A stretch of DNA of 64,000 bases from Pseudonocardia abyssalis (GTDB taxonomy: Bacteria > Actinomycetota > Actinomycetes > Mycobacteriales > Pseudonocardiaceae), in contig NZ_JADQDK010000001.1 in NCBI RefSeq assembly GCF_019263705.2, forward strand, positions 3,100,001 through 3,164,000. The letters run 5' to 3'. Each line of letters opens with the position of its first letter. Position 1 is the stretch's first letter. The translations under genes were made by a program, and so were the position numbers. Of the stretch, positions 8,260-17,990 are shown one piece after another. The notes beneath the pieces were generated by a model, which saw nothing but the letters and a program-made list of their open reading frames with translations, was not told the DNA's origin and ran no database searches.

Positions 8260-8341
8260 CCCCCTCCCGATCATCGCCCCCGTCGTGGACCATGGAGCGT
8301 TCGGCTGCGTGGGGGTGCTCGACGATGCGGGGTACTGGGCG

Positions 8342-10234
8342 ATGACGGAACCGCTGATCGGGATCGACGACGTCACGCCCCCGCCGTGGGCCGCGGGGGC
8401 CCGTTCGGTGGCGGAGTCGGGGGTGCGGTCGATGCTCCGGGCCACGCCGCGCACGGCCGCGCAGCTGATCCGGTGGGCCTGGCGCACCTCGCCGCGTCTC
8501 ACGCTGCTGACCGGCGTCGTGCAGCTGGCGGCGGGGGCGGTCACCGCGTTCGGGCTGCTCGCCACCGCCAACGTCTTCACCTCGCTGCTCGAGCAGGGGC
8601 CGACCCCGGAGCGGGTCCTCGCCACGCTGCCCGCGCTCGGCCTGGTGGCGCTGGCGTACTCGGCGCGCGGGCTGCTCGACGCCGCGGTCGCCACCGTGCA
8701 GGCCGCGCTCGTGCCGCTCGTCGAGCAGCGGGCACAGGACGACCTGCACGCCGCGGTGCTCGCCCTGGACCTGGTGGCCTTCGACGACGCCGACTTCACC
8801 GAGCTGGTCGACCGCGTCGCCCAGCAGAGCATCGCCCGGATCCGCATGGGCGTCCGGATCACCGGTGACCTGCTCGCCTCGCTGGTCTCGATGGCCGCGG
8901 CCGTCGGCACCGCCGGGGTGCTGCACCCGTTGCTCGCGCCGGTGGTGCTGCTCGCGGCGGCGCCGCAGGCCTGGGCCAGCCTGCTCTCGGCGCGGGAGAG
9001 CTACGCGTCGTTCGTGCGGATGATCTCCCGGTGGCGGCAGCTCGACGTCACCGGTGACGTCATCACCTCCCGTGCCAACGCCGCCGAGCTGCGGGCGTTC
9101 ACCACCGAGGACGTGCTGCTCGGCGAGCACCGGCGCATCGCCGGGCAGCTCACCGCGGAGGCGGTGCGCCTGGCGCACCGCCAGACGCGTATCCAGCTGC
9201 TCGGGCGCACCCTGTCCGGCGTCGGCGCCGCGCTGGCGTACGCGCTGCTCGGCACGCTCGTCTACACCGGCGCGATCCCCCTCGCGCTGGCCGGGGCCGC
9301 CGCGCTGGCGATGCGGATGGCGTCGCAGTCGGTCTCGGCGACGGTCAACGAGAGCAACCAGCTCGTCGACTCGGGGTACTACGTCGAGCTCTACCGCGCG
9401 TGCCTCGCCGACGCCGCGACGCGGCGCCGCGCCCCCGCCGACGCCGTGCTGACCGGCGGCCCGCACGTCGTCACGCTCTCCGACGTGACGTTCCGCTACC
9501 CGGGCGCCGAGGCACCGGCCGTCGACGGGGTGAGTGTCACCGTGCGTCGCGGGGAGGTCGTCGCGCTCGTCGGGGAGAACGGGTCGGGCAAGTCGACGCT
9601 GGCCAAGCTGATGGTCGGGCTCTACGCGCCGGAGCGGGGCTCGGTGCAGTGGGACGGCGTGGAGGTCAGCCGCGCCGCCGACGCCCTGTCCCGGGTCGCC
9701 GTCGTGCTGCAGGAGCCCGTGCACTGGCCCATGTCGGCGGAGAACAACGTGCGCATCGGCCGGCTCGACCGCGCCGACCCCACCGGCTCCGCCCGCGACG
9801 ACGCCGCCCGGCACTCCGGCGCCGACGTCGTGGTCGGGTCGCTGCCCGCGGGCTGGCCGACGGTTCTGTCGACCCAGTTCCAGACCGGGCGCGACCTGTC
9901 CGGCGGGCAGTGGCAGCGCATGGCCGTGGCCCGCGGCCTCTACCGCGACGCGCCGTTCGTCGTCGCCGACGAGCCCACCGCCGCACTCGACGCCCGCGCC
10001 GAGCACGCGGTCTTCGACACCCTGCACGGGCGCACCGGGACGGGCACCGAGCGGATCACCGTGCTCGTCACCCACCGGCTCGCCAACGTCCGCTTCGCCG
10101 ACCAGATCCTGGTGCTGGAGCACGGCAGGCTGGTCGAGCACGGCCGCCACGAGGACCTCATGGCCCGGCGTGGCACGTACCACGAGCTGTTCACGCTCCA
10201 GGCGCACGCGTATGCCGATACCGTCCCGACATGA
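8342..10234 (+). CDS. ABC transporter, fused membrane and ATPase domains
   Basis: A 630-aa type-I (ABCB-like) exporter half-transporter. The N-terminal region to about residue 340 has the transmembrane helices. The nucleotide-binding domain has Walker A VGENGSGKST (about 410-419), signature LSGGQ (about 519), Walker B FVVADEPTAALD and the H-loop VTHRL. An upstream in-frame GTG (8285) would add 19 residues. The ATG at 8342 is preferred because MTEPLIG is a more usual beginning, but neither has a strong Shine-Dalgarno. The following enoyl-CoA hydratase gene overlaps by ATGA. It probably acts as a homodimer. Substrate unknown. Confidence 0.88.
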   Translation: MTEPLIGIDDVTPPPWAAGARSVAESGVRSMLRATPRTAAQLIRWAWRTSPRLTLLTGVVQLAAGAVTAFGLLATANVFTSLLEQGPTPERVLATLPALGLVALAYSARGLLDAAVATVQAALVPLVEQRAQDDLHAAVLALDLVAFDDADFTELVDRVAQQSIARIRMGVRITGDLLASLVSMAAAVGTAGVLHPLLAPVVLLAAAPQAWASLLSARESYASFVRMISRWRQLDVTGDVITSRANAAELRAFTTEDVLLGEHRRIAGQLTAEAVRLAHRQTRIQLLGRTLSGVGAALAYALLGTLVYTGAIPLALAGAAALAMRMASQSVSATVNESNQLVDSGYYVELYRACLADAATRRRAPADAVLTGGPHVVTLSDVTFRYPGAEAPAVDGVSVTVRRGEVVALVGENGSGKSTLAKLMVGLYAPERGSVQWDGVEVSRAADALSRVAVVLQEPVHWPMSAENNVRIGRLDRADPTGSARDDAARHSGADVVVGSLPAGWPTVLSTQFQTGRDLSGGQWQRMAVARGLYRDAPFVVADEPTAALDARAEHAVFDTLHGRTGTGTERITVLVTHRLANVRFADQILVLEHGRLVEHGRHEDLMARRGTYHELFTLQAHAYADTVPT

Positions 10235-11004
10235 CCTCCGAGTTGGTGCACCTCGACGTCGAGGCCGGGATCGCGACGATCACCCTGGACTCCCCCGCCA
10301 ACCGCAACGCGCTCTCGGCGCAGTTGCGCCGGGAACTACTGGCGCACCTCGACACCGCGCTGTCCGACGACGCCGCACGGGTGATCGTGCTGAGCCACAC
10401 CGGGCGGGTGTTCTGCTCCGGGATGGACCTCAAGGAGACCCGCGGCGCGGGCGTCACCGAGCAGGGGGTCAACGAGGTCCCGGCCATCCTGACGAAGGTC
10501 TGGACCTCCCCCAAGCCGGTCGTCGCCCGCGTCGCCGGCCCGGCCCGCGCGGGCGGGGTGGGCCTGGTGTCCGCGTGCGACATCGCCGTCGCCGCCGCCG
10601 ACGCCACGTTCGCGTTCAGCGAGGTCCGGATCGGCGTCGTGCCGGCCGTCATCTCGGTGACGGTGCTGCCGCGGCTGCTCCCCCGCGCCGCGCACGAGCT
10701 GTTCCTCACCGGCGAGACGTTCGACGCGGTGCGCGCCGTGACCGTCGGGCTGGTCAACTCCGCGGTTCCGGCCGACGGCCTCGACGCCGAGGTCGCCCGC
10801 TACGCGGAGATGCTGCGGCTCGGGGCACCGGGCGCACTCGCGGCGACGAAGGAGATGCTGCGCGGGGAGCGCCCGTCGTCGATGGCGGAGCAGTTCGCCA
10901 CGATGCAGGAGCTCTCCGCGGGGTTCTTCACCGGCGAGGAGGGCCAGGAGGGCATGGCGGCGTTCGCGGAGAAGCGCAAGCCCGCCTGGACGCTCACCGC
11001 CTGA
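10231..11004 (+). CDS. Enoyl-CoA hydratase/isomerase family protein
   Basis: A 257-aa crotonase-fold enzyme. The oxyanion-hole segments are FCSGMDLKE and ARAGGVGLVSACDIAVA. The catalytic glutamate positions fall within FSEVRIGVVPAVISV, where the first usual acidic position appears as Gly-Val, so hydratase activity should be checked. ATGA overlap with the ABC transporter gene indicates coupled expression. A bidirectional terminator follows. The substrate is unassigned. Confidence 0.85.
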   Translation: MTSELVHLDVEAGIATITLDSPANRNALSAQLRRELLAHLDTALSDDAARVIVLSHTGRVFCSGMDLKETRGAGVTEQGVNEVPAILTKVWTSPKPVVARVAGPARAGGVGLVSACDIAVAAADATFAFSEVRIGVVPAVISVTVLPRLLPRAAHELFLTGETFDAVRAVTVGLVNSAVPADGLDAEVARYAEMLRLGAPGALAATKEMLRGERPSSMAEQFATMQELSAGFFTGEEGQEGMAAFAEKRKPAWTLTA

Positions 11005-11014
11005 CCGGCCGCGG

Positions 11015-11078
11015 TCCGCGTACCTTCCCGCCGTCCGCGCACGCCCGGACGTGCGCGGACCGCCGGTCGGTACGCGGA
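11015..11078. terminator. Nested bidirectional terminator
   Basis: The inner stem is GTCCGCGCACG (11033-11043) with CGTGCGCGGAC (11050-11060) and a 6-nt loop. The outer stem is TCCGCGTACC (11015-11024) with GGTACGCGGA (11069-11078). It fills the gap between two convergent genes. There is no U-tract, as is usual in high-GC actinomycetes. Confidence 0.7.
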
Positions 11079-11082
11079 GCCG

Positions 11083-11655
11083 TCAGCGGGCCGCCGGGTC
11101 CCGGCCGGACGCCGCGAGCGCCTTCTCCCACGCGCTCGCCCCCTCGGGCACCGACACCTCGGCGCCGAACCAGCCGCCGTCGCGACCCATCTGCGCGATC
11201 GGCACGAGGCCGTCGAGCACCGCCTGGCCGACCTCCGGGGTCACGTCGAGCGGCTTTCCGGTGGCGACGGCGAGGTCCCAGGCGTGCAGCGCGAACTCCG
11301 CGGTCATCAGCGAGCCGATCATCGCGGCGGGCATCGGCGTCTCCGCCATGTGCGTGTCGCCGTCCCACGCCGCCGGGTCGTCCCAGGCGGTCGCGGTGGC
11401 CGCCGCCTGGGTGGCGCACGCGTGCGCCCAGTCCTTCTCGTCGAGCCCGGCCACCACCGGGGACGCGCCCTCCGTCCAGGGCACGATCTCCCGCTTCGCC
11501 GAGCGCTCCGCCAGCAGCAGCGCGGACGCGATGTGGTCGATCAGGGCGGCCACGGTGAAGTCGGGACAGGGAGTGGGGTCGCCGAAGCGTGCGGGGTCGG
11601 CGCCGCGGATCGCGGCGACGGCCAGGTCGATGGTGCCGCTCATGTCGTTCGCCAT
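11083..11655 (-). CDS. TIGR03086-type metal-binding protein (DinB/mycothiol-dependent family)
   Basis: A 190-aa four-helix-bundle protein of the maleylpyruvate isomerase/DinB superfamily, in which mycothiol serves as thiol cofactor in actinobacteria. Family features are the N-terminal PTPCPDFTVAALIDHI with the first metal-ligand His, and later EFALHAWDLAVATGKP with the third His. The ATG at 11655 is used. An internal ATG at 11643 is an alternative. It is convergent with the enoyl-CoA hydratase and divergent from the sirtuin gene. Specific substrate unknown. Confidence 0.85.
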   Translation of the reverse strand: MANDMSGTIDLAVAAIRGADPARFGDPTPCPDFTVAALIDHIASALLLAERSAKREIVPWTEGASPVVAGLDEKDWAHACATQAAATATAWDDPAAWDGDTHMAETPMPAAMIGSLMTAEFALHAWDLAVATGKPLDVTPEVGQAVLDGLVPIAQMGRDGGWFGAEVSVPEGASAWEKALAASGRDPAAR

Positions 11656-11709
11656 GTGGCCCAGCCTGCCGCGTCCCGTCGACGGCGTCTTGGACGAACG
11701 CGACACGGT

Positions 11710-11715
11710 TAGGCT
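11710..11715 (+). promoter_or_regulatory. -10 element for a leaderless sirtuin transcript
   Basis: TAGGCT followed by exactly 6 nt and the GTG at 11722. This supports the GTG rather than the internal ATG as start. Confidence 0.45.
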
Positions 11716-11721
11716 GGATCC

Positions 11722-12531
11722 GTGGACATGTTCGACGTGCTGGCCGACCGCCCGGTGGTCGCGCTCACCGGTGCGGGCCTGTCCACCGACTCCGGCATCC
11801 CCGACTACCGCGGCCCCGGATCGCCGAACCGCACGCCGATGACCTACCAGGAGTTCGTCTCCGGGGAGGACGCGCAGCGGCGCTACTGGGCGCGCAGCCA
11901 CGTCGGCTGGGCCCGGATGGCGCACGCCGCCCCGAACGCCGGGCACCGCGCACTCGCCGCGCTCGAGGACGCGGGGGTCCTGCACGGGCTGATCACCCAG
12001 AACGTCGACGGCCTGCACTCCGAGGCCGGGCACCGCGCCGTCATCGACCTGCACGGCCGCATCGACACCGTCGTCTGCCTGGGCTGCACCCGCCGCACGC
12101 CGCGGACCGCGCTGCAGGAACGGTTCGCCGCACTCAACCCCGGCTTCCTGGAGTCCGCCGCCGGCGAGATCCGGCCCGACGGCGACGCCGACCTCCACGA
12201 CGTCGCGGGCTTCGAGCTCGCCTGGTGCACCGCCTGCGGCGGCGTCCTCAAGCCCGACGTCGTGTTCTTCGGGGAGAACGTGCCCCGCGACCGCGTCACC
12301 CGCGCCTACGCACTCGTCGACGCGATGGCGCCGTCGGGCGGCGCGCTGCTCGTCGCCGGGTCCTCGCTCACCGTGATGTCCGGGCTGCGGTTCGTCCGGC
12401 ACGCGCACAAGCTCGGCGTACCCGTCGTCATCGTCAACCGGGGCACGACCCGCGGCGACGGCCTCGCCACCGTCCTCGTCGACGCCGGATGCTCCGACGT
12501 GCTGTCGGCGCTGGTGGCGGCGGCGGCGTGA
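11722..12531 (+). CDS. Sir2-family NAD-dependent protein deacylase
   Basis: A 269-aa sirtuin. Visible features are the NAD-binding GAGLSTDSGIPDYRG (17-31), QNVDGLH (93-99), catalytic His111 in DLHGRID, zinc cysteines C119/C122 and C169/C172, and the KPDVVFFGE segment. The reaction is NAD-dependent removal of acyl groups from lysines, giving nicotinamide and O-acyl-ADP-ribose. The GTG start is supported by the -10 hexamer 6 nt upstream. A GNAT acetyltransferase remnant overlaps its stop by GTGA, so this may once have been an acetylase/deacetylase pair. Confidence 0.92.
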   Translation: MDMFDVLADRPVVALTGAGLSTDSGIPDYRGPGSPNRTPMTYQEFVSGEDAQRRYWARSHVGWARMAHAAPNAGHRALAALEDAGVLHGLITQNVDGLHSEAGHRAVIDLHGRIDTVVCLGCTRRTPRTALQERFAALNPGFLESAAGEIRPDGDADLHDVAGFELAWCTACGGVLKPDVVFFGENVPRDRVTRAYALVDAMAPSGGALLVAGSSLTVMSGLRFVRHAHKLGVPVVIVNRGTTRGDGLATVLVDAGCSDVLSALVAAAA

Positions 12532-12908
12532 CCCCCACCCTCACCCCCGACCGCGTCGTCCTGCGCGAGCTCCGCCCGTCCGACGCCCCGGCACTGCACC
12601 GGTTCCGCGGCGACGCCGACGCGCGGCGGCACAACGACCCGCACCCGACCTCCCCCCGACCAGGTCGACGCCCCGATCGCGCGGCCGGCCGTCGACCGCC
12701 GGCAGCGTCCACCGGGGACTCACCCTGCGCGGCGGCGACACCGTCGTCGGGCTCCCCGGCCACCGCCACGTCGCGCTTCCGGCTGGAGGGCAGGATGCGC
12801 GAGCACTCCCGCGAGGACGGAGCGTTCCACGACGTCGCGCTCCACGCGCTGCTGCGCCTCGACCTCGGGCTCCCGCCGATCGCCGCGTGCAGGACTGTCA
12901 GCGCCTGA
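12528..12908 (+). pseudogene. GNAT acetyltransferase remnant with scrambled centre
   Basis: An open frame of 126 codons. The first 40 residues (VVLRELRPSDAPALHRF) match the N-terminus of RimJ/RimL-type acetyltransferases. Residues about 85-112 (RFRLEGRMREHSREDGAF) match the conserved C-terminus. The middle, which should hold the acetyl-CoA loop (Q/R-x-x-G-x-G/A), is Arg/Pro-rich and unrelated, and the protein is about 50 residues short. I interpret this as an internal deletion plus frame change. The GTGA overlap with the sirtuin gene is preserved. Confidence 0.6.
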
Positions 12909-13059
12909 CGAGCCGCTCCGAGAGCCGGTCGAGCGCGACGGCCACCAGCAGGCACAGCGGGAGCACGACGACGACCGCGAGGACGACCTGCAGCGGGAAC
13001 GCCAGCTGGGTGACCCACAGCTCCACCGCGTCGTACCAGTCGGCGAGTGCACGTGTCAC
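12898..13059 (-). CDS. Small single-pass membrane protein (53 aa)
   Basis: One strong transmembrane helix (residues about 17-42, QLAFPLQVVLAVVVVLPLC) is flanked by an acidic, aromatic N-terminus and a basic C-terminus (LDRLSERLVRR), so a cytoplasmic C-terminus is expected. The GTG start is supported by TACCGT 7 nt upstream on the same strand, a leaderless arrangement. It is divergent from the dehydrogenase at 13104, and its 3' end overlaps the GNAT remnant by 11 nt. Function unknown. Confidence 0.6.
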   Translation of the reverse strand: MTRALADWYDAVELWVTQLAFPLQVVLAVVVVLPLCLLVAVALDRLSERLVRR

Positions 13060-13103
13060 GCTCCACACGGTACCGACGCGCCCGCACCAGTAGGTTCGCA
13101 CCC
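13060..13103. promoter_or_regulatory. 44-bp divergent promoter with two leaderless -10 elements
   Basis: On the plus strand TAGGTT (13091-13096) lies 7 nt before the ATG at 13104. On the minus strand TACCGT lies 7 nt before the GTG at 13059. The two genes share this short region, which leaves almost no space for independent regulation. Confidence 0.45.
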
Positions 13104-14069
13104 ATGTTCGCCGTCTACGCAGCAGAGCCCAATGCCGACGCTCCGCTCTCCTCGCTCACCGTGGGTGAGCGTCCGGAGCCCGAGGCCCCCGAGGGCTGGG
13201 TCGCGGTCCGCGTCAAGGCCGCCAGCCTCAACATGCACGACATCTGGACGCTGCGCGGCGTCGGGATCAAGCCCGAGCAGTTCCCGATGATCCTCGGCTG
13301 CGACGGGGCGGGCACGCTGCCCGACGGCAGCGAGGTCGTCCTGCACTCCGTGATCGGCGACCCGGCCTGGTCCGGTGACGAGACGCTCGACCCGAAGCGC
13401 ACCCTGCTCACCGAGAAGCACCAGGGCAGCTTCGCCGACACCGTGATCGTCCCCGCCCGCAACGCCGTCCCGAAGCCCGAGGGCCTCTCGCTCGTGCAGG
13501 CCGCCTGCATGGGCACCGCGTGGCTCACCGCGTACCGCATGATCTTCACCAAGTCCGGTCTGCGTCCCGGGCAGCGGATGCTGGTGCAGGGGGCCTCCGG
13601 CGGGGTGTCCACCGCCCTGGTCCAGCTCGGCCGCGCGGCCGGGATGGAGGTCTGGGTGACCGGACGCACGGAGGAGAAGCGGGCGGTCGCCGAGCGGCTC
13701 GGCGCGCACGCGGTGTTCCCGTCCGGCGAGCGCCTGCCCGGCAAGGTCGACGCCGTCTTCGAGACCGTCGGCGAGGCCACCTGGTCGCACTCGATGCGCG
13801 CCCTCAAGCCCGGCGGCATCATCGTGATCTCCGGCTCCACCAGTGGCCCCAACCCCCCCGCCGACCTGCAGCGACTGTTCTTCCTGCAGCTGCGCGTCGT
13901 CGGATCGACGATGGGCACGCGCGAGGAACTGGCCGACATGCTGTCGTTCATCGCGAACGCCGGGATCAGCCCGGAGATCGGCCTGGAGCTGCCGATGGAG
14001 AAGGCCGCGGACGGCTTCCAGGCGATGCTCGACGGGTCCACGTCCGGCAAGATCGTGTTCACGCGCTGA
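13104..14069 (+). CDS. Zinc-binding-dehydrogenase family / quinone oxidoreductase-like protein
   Basis: A 321-aa medium-chain dehydrogenase/reductase. The GroES-like N-terminal domain is present (VRVKAASLNMHDIWTLRG; GCDGAGTLPDG). The NADPH-binding Rossmann motif GASGGVSTALVQLGRAAG begins near residue 172. The structural-zinc cysteine cluster of alcohol dehydrogenases is absent, which favours a zinc-independent quinone-oxidoreductase-like enzyme despite the family name. It is expressed from the divergent promoter. The MarR regulator starts 80 nt downstream and may control or be controlled with it. Confidence 0.85.
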   Translation: MFAVYAAEPNADAPLSSLTVGERPEPEAPEGWVAVRVKAASLNMHDIWTLRGVGIKPEQFPMILGCDGAGTLPDGSEVVLHSVIGDPAWSGDETLDPKRTLLTEKHQGSFADTVIVPARNAVPKPEGLSLVQAACMGTAWLTAYRMIFTKSGLRPGQRMLVQGASGGVSTALVQLGRAAGMEVWVTGRTEEKRAVAERLGAHAVFPSGERLPGKVDAVFETVGEATWSHSMRALKPGGIIVISGSTSGPNPPADLQRLFFLQLRVVGSTMGTREELADMLSFIANAGISPEIGLELPMEKAADGFQAMLDGSTSGKIVFTR

Positions 14070-14112
14070 TACGGGAGCACAGGGCCGAATGGAGGCTTTA
14101 TGCACACTCGGC

Positions 14113-14141
14113 TGCACGTGCACCGGAACTGGACGTACAGT
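14113..14141 (+). promoter_or_regulatory. Promoter and possible autoregulatory operator of the MarR gene
   Basis: TACAGT (14136-14141) is a TAnnnT -10 located 8 nt before the GTG at 14150. The perfect palindrome TGCACGTGCA (14113-14122) covers the -35 position and is a candidate MarR site. Confidence 0.4.
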
Positions 14142-14149
14142 CTGTCACC

Positions 14150-14635
14150 GTGTCTGAGCCACGAAGTCGTATGGCGCCGGGGACGGTGTACGCCCCGGCG
14201 CCACCAGTGACAGGTCTGGTCGAGTTGTTGGACCGGTTGGACCGTGCGGTCGCCACCGCGCTGTCCCCGGCCACGTCGGCGGAAGGGGTCAGCCGCGACG
14301 GCTGGCGGGTGCTCCTCATGCTCGCCCGCGGCGGCGGCCGGAGCATGGGCGAGATCGCCTCGCACACCGCGCTCCCGGCCCCCACGGCCACCCGTGTCGT
14401 CGACCGGCTGGTCGCCGGTCAGCTCGCGTTCCGCCGCACCGACCCGATCGACCGCCGCCGCGTGCTCGTCCATCTGGCGGGCGACGGGCGCGCGGTGGTC
14501 GAGCGGGTCTGCGGCCGGGTCGAACGCGGTGCGGGCGACGCGCTGGGGGCCTCCCACACCCCCGAGCGCGCCCAGCTCGCCGAACTCCTCGAAGCCCTCG
14601 CCACCCAGCCGCTGGCCATCCAGCGCCCCGCCTGA
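14150..14635 (+). CDS. MarR family transcriptional regulator
   Basis: A 161-aa winged-helix regulator. The recognition segment is MGEIASHTALPAPTATRVVDRLVAGQL and the wing contains RRTDPIDRRRVLVHL, the standard MarR pattern with its Asp-x-Arg motif. GTG at 14150 is preferred because of the -10 element upstream, with ATG at 14171 the alternative. Probably self-regulated through the palindrome at 14113. Ligand unknown. Confidence 0.9.
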   Translation: MSEPRSRMAPGTVYAPAPPVTGLVELLDRLDRAVATALSPATSAEGVSRDGWRVLLMLARGGGRSMGEIASHTALPAPTATRVVDRLVAGQLAFRRTDPIDRRRVLVHLAGDGRAVVERVCGRVERGAGDALGASHTPERAQLAELLEALATQPLAIQRPA

Positions 14636-14641
14636 CGCTCC

Positions 14642-15016
14642 CTACGGCACGAGTGCCCCCGCGGTGGCTGCCCCGGCCGCCGCGTAGGGGAACGCCGCCA
14701 GCACCAGCACCGCCACCCCCACGGTGAGCGCGCGGCGGAACCACGTGCCCCGCGTGGCCAGCCAGCCCGCGACGAACGCGATCGCGGGTGGCACGGCCGC
14801 GGCGTAGACGCCCGAGAGCCGCACGGCCACGGCGTCGCGCGGGCCGGCCAGGTCGAGCCCGGTGATACCGGCCACCACCAGACCCAGCACGACCACGGCG
14901 ACGAGCCCGACGAGCAGCAGCCCGAGGCGCTGCTTGGCCAGCCCCGCCAGCACCCCGACGACGAACACGGCCACGAGCACCACGGCACCCACGGCGTTCG
15001 GATCCCCGAGCGTCAC
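14642..15016 (-). CDS. Hypothetical membrane protein (124 aa)
   Basis: Four predicted transmembrane helices with short loops. The largest polar loop, about residues 55-66, contains LDLAGPRDAVAVRLSG. No family recognised. Its GTG start overlaps the stop of a 27-codon ORF upstream (GTGA), so translation is probably coupled to that ORF. It lies downstream of lepA in the same direction and is convergent with the MarR gene. Confidence 0.65.
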   Translation of the reverse strand: MTLGDPNAVGAVVLVAVFVVGVLAGLAKQRLGLLLVGLVAVVVLGLVVAGITGLDLAGPRDAVAVRLSGVYAAAVPPAIAFVAGWLATRGTWFRRALTVGVAVLVLAAFPYAAAGAATAGALVP

Positions 15017-15096
15017 GGGCGGGTGCCGTCCGGCAGCCGGGCGGGCACGACCGCGAACGGGCGACCTGTCGGGACGGGTGAGGTCATGACGTCCAT
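15013..15096 (-). CDS. Candidate 27-aa coupling peptide upstream of the membrane protein
   Basis: An ATG preceded by an AAGGAGG-type Shine-Dalgarno about 6 nt upstream, stronger than that of most genes here. It ends with a stop that overlaps the GTG of the 124-aa membrane protein. The peptide is Pro/Arg/Val-rich with no motif. It may exist to load ribosomes onto the next gene. Codon use alone cannot prove it is coding. Confidence 0.4.
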   Translation of the reverse strand: MDVMTSPVPTGRPFAVVPARLPDGTRP

Positions 15097-15140
15097 CGTC
15101 CCCTCCTTCACTCCCGAGGTACAGACGGCCGGCCCGGGTG

Positions 15141-16982
<1,842 letters not shown>

Positions 16983-17034
16983 TCACGGTTCCATTCAGCT
17001 GCGGGGTCCGTCCATGGTCCCACGCGGTAGGAGC

Positions 17035-17487
17035 TCAGTCGGCCACCCGGGTCTCCGTCGCGATCAGCGGGGACTCGTCGTCGGCCACGCCCGGCTCGAT
17101 GTCGGCCGTGCAGAACTTGCACTTCGTCGCGTCGATCGCCACGAACTCCTTGCAGTACGGGCACTCCTGGCTCCCCTGGGCCTTGAAGTTGCCCAGCCCG
17201 GCCCGCTTGAGCAGCTGCACGAGGCCGAAGAGCACGGCGGCGAGCAGCAGGAAGTTGACGACGACGGTGAGGAACGCGCCGTAGCGGATCTCCGACCCGT
17301 TGAGCGTGAACGCCAGCGCGGAGAAGTCCGGCTGCCCGAAGATCGCCGCGACGAACTGCATGATCACGTCACCGGCGAGGCTGTCGACCAGACCCGCGAA
17401 CGCGGTGCCGATGATGAAGCCCAGGGCCAGGTCCAGCATGTTGCCGCCCAGCGCGAACGCCTTGAACTCGCTCCACAGACCCTTCAC
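17035..17487 (-). CDS. mscL: Large-conductance mechanosensitive channel with C-terminal zinc ribbon
   Basis: A 150-aa MscL. The N-terminal amphipathic helix and first transmembrane helix (FALGGNMLDLALGFIIGTAF), a periplasmic loop and the second helix (about residues 70-92) are all present. The usual charged C-terminal bundle is replaced or extended by a zinc ribbon with CPYC (C109, C112) and CKFC (C123, C126). It forms a pentameric channel in the cell membrane that releases osmolytes on hypo-osmotic shock. The GTG start is preceded by a weak purine-rich Shine-Dalgarno. Confidence 0.88.
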   Translation of the reverse strand: MKGLWSEFKAFALGGNMLDLALGFIIGTAFAGLVDSLAGDVIMQFVAAIFGQPDFSALAFTLNGSEIRYGAFLTVVVNFLLLAAVLFGLVQLLKRAGLGNFKAQGSQECPYCKEFVAIDATKCKFCTADIEPGVADDESPLIATETRVAD

Positions 17488-17990
17488 GGTGCCACCCCTC
17501 TCCGCCGCCGGACCGCCCGGCGCCGCTGGAATCATGCGGCAACCGCCATACGGCGCAGTCACCTGGTCCGGTGACCAGGCCGCCACCGCCGTGCTCGCCG
17601 CACCGGCCTCGCCGGGTGCACACCTCGGAGGACGGCGAGCACGTGGACGACGGGCTCGTGTCCTTCCTCCCCGGCCGGCGCCGGAGCGCGCTCCTCGACC
17701 GGCCCTGCTCGGCACCGGACTGGACGGGCCCGCGACGAGCGCTCGATCCTCACCCGGAACCTGCTCGGAGGCACCGCCGCACACCCGTCGTAGCCCGTCG
17801 ATCACGCAGCGCACGACCTCGTCGTGGTTGAGCGGACCGCACTGTTGCATGTGCGCCTGCACGTGCGACGATGGCTGCGCCTTCCGGGGGGTGAGGCTGC
17901 CGGGAACTCGCCCCCAGAGCACGCCGGGGCCCCAGCCCGGCGTCGGCGAGCTCAGTCCCGGTCGGCCATCGATGGGGGCAGGACGCGACC
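17488..17990. other. 503-bp divergent intergenic region without a convincing gene
   Basis: The region lies between mscL (minus) and the diguanylate cyclase (plus). Short ORFs exist on both strands, but they are Arg/Pro-rich and lack conserved motifs and Shine-Dalgarno sequences. It presumably holds both promoters. I see no clear palindrome or RNA structure. Confidence 0.5.

Noticed and set aside
8285-8341. The upstream GTG extending the ABC transporter by 19 residues
   Set aside because: No Shine-Dalgarno, and the added residues do not look like a transporter N-terminus. ATG 8342 preferred, though not proven.
17571-17831. An 86-codon ORF in the mscL to diguanylate cyclase gap
   Set aside because: Arg/Pro-rich, no Shine-Dalgarno, no conserved pattern. 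Typical random open frame at this GC content.
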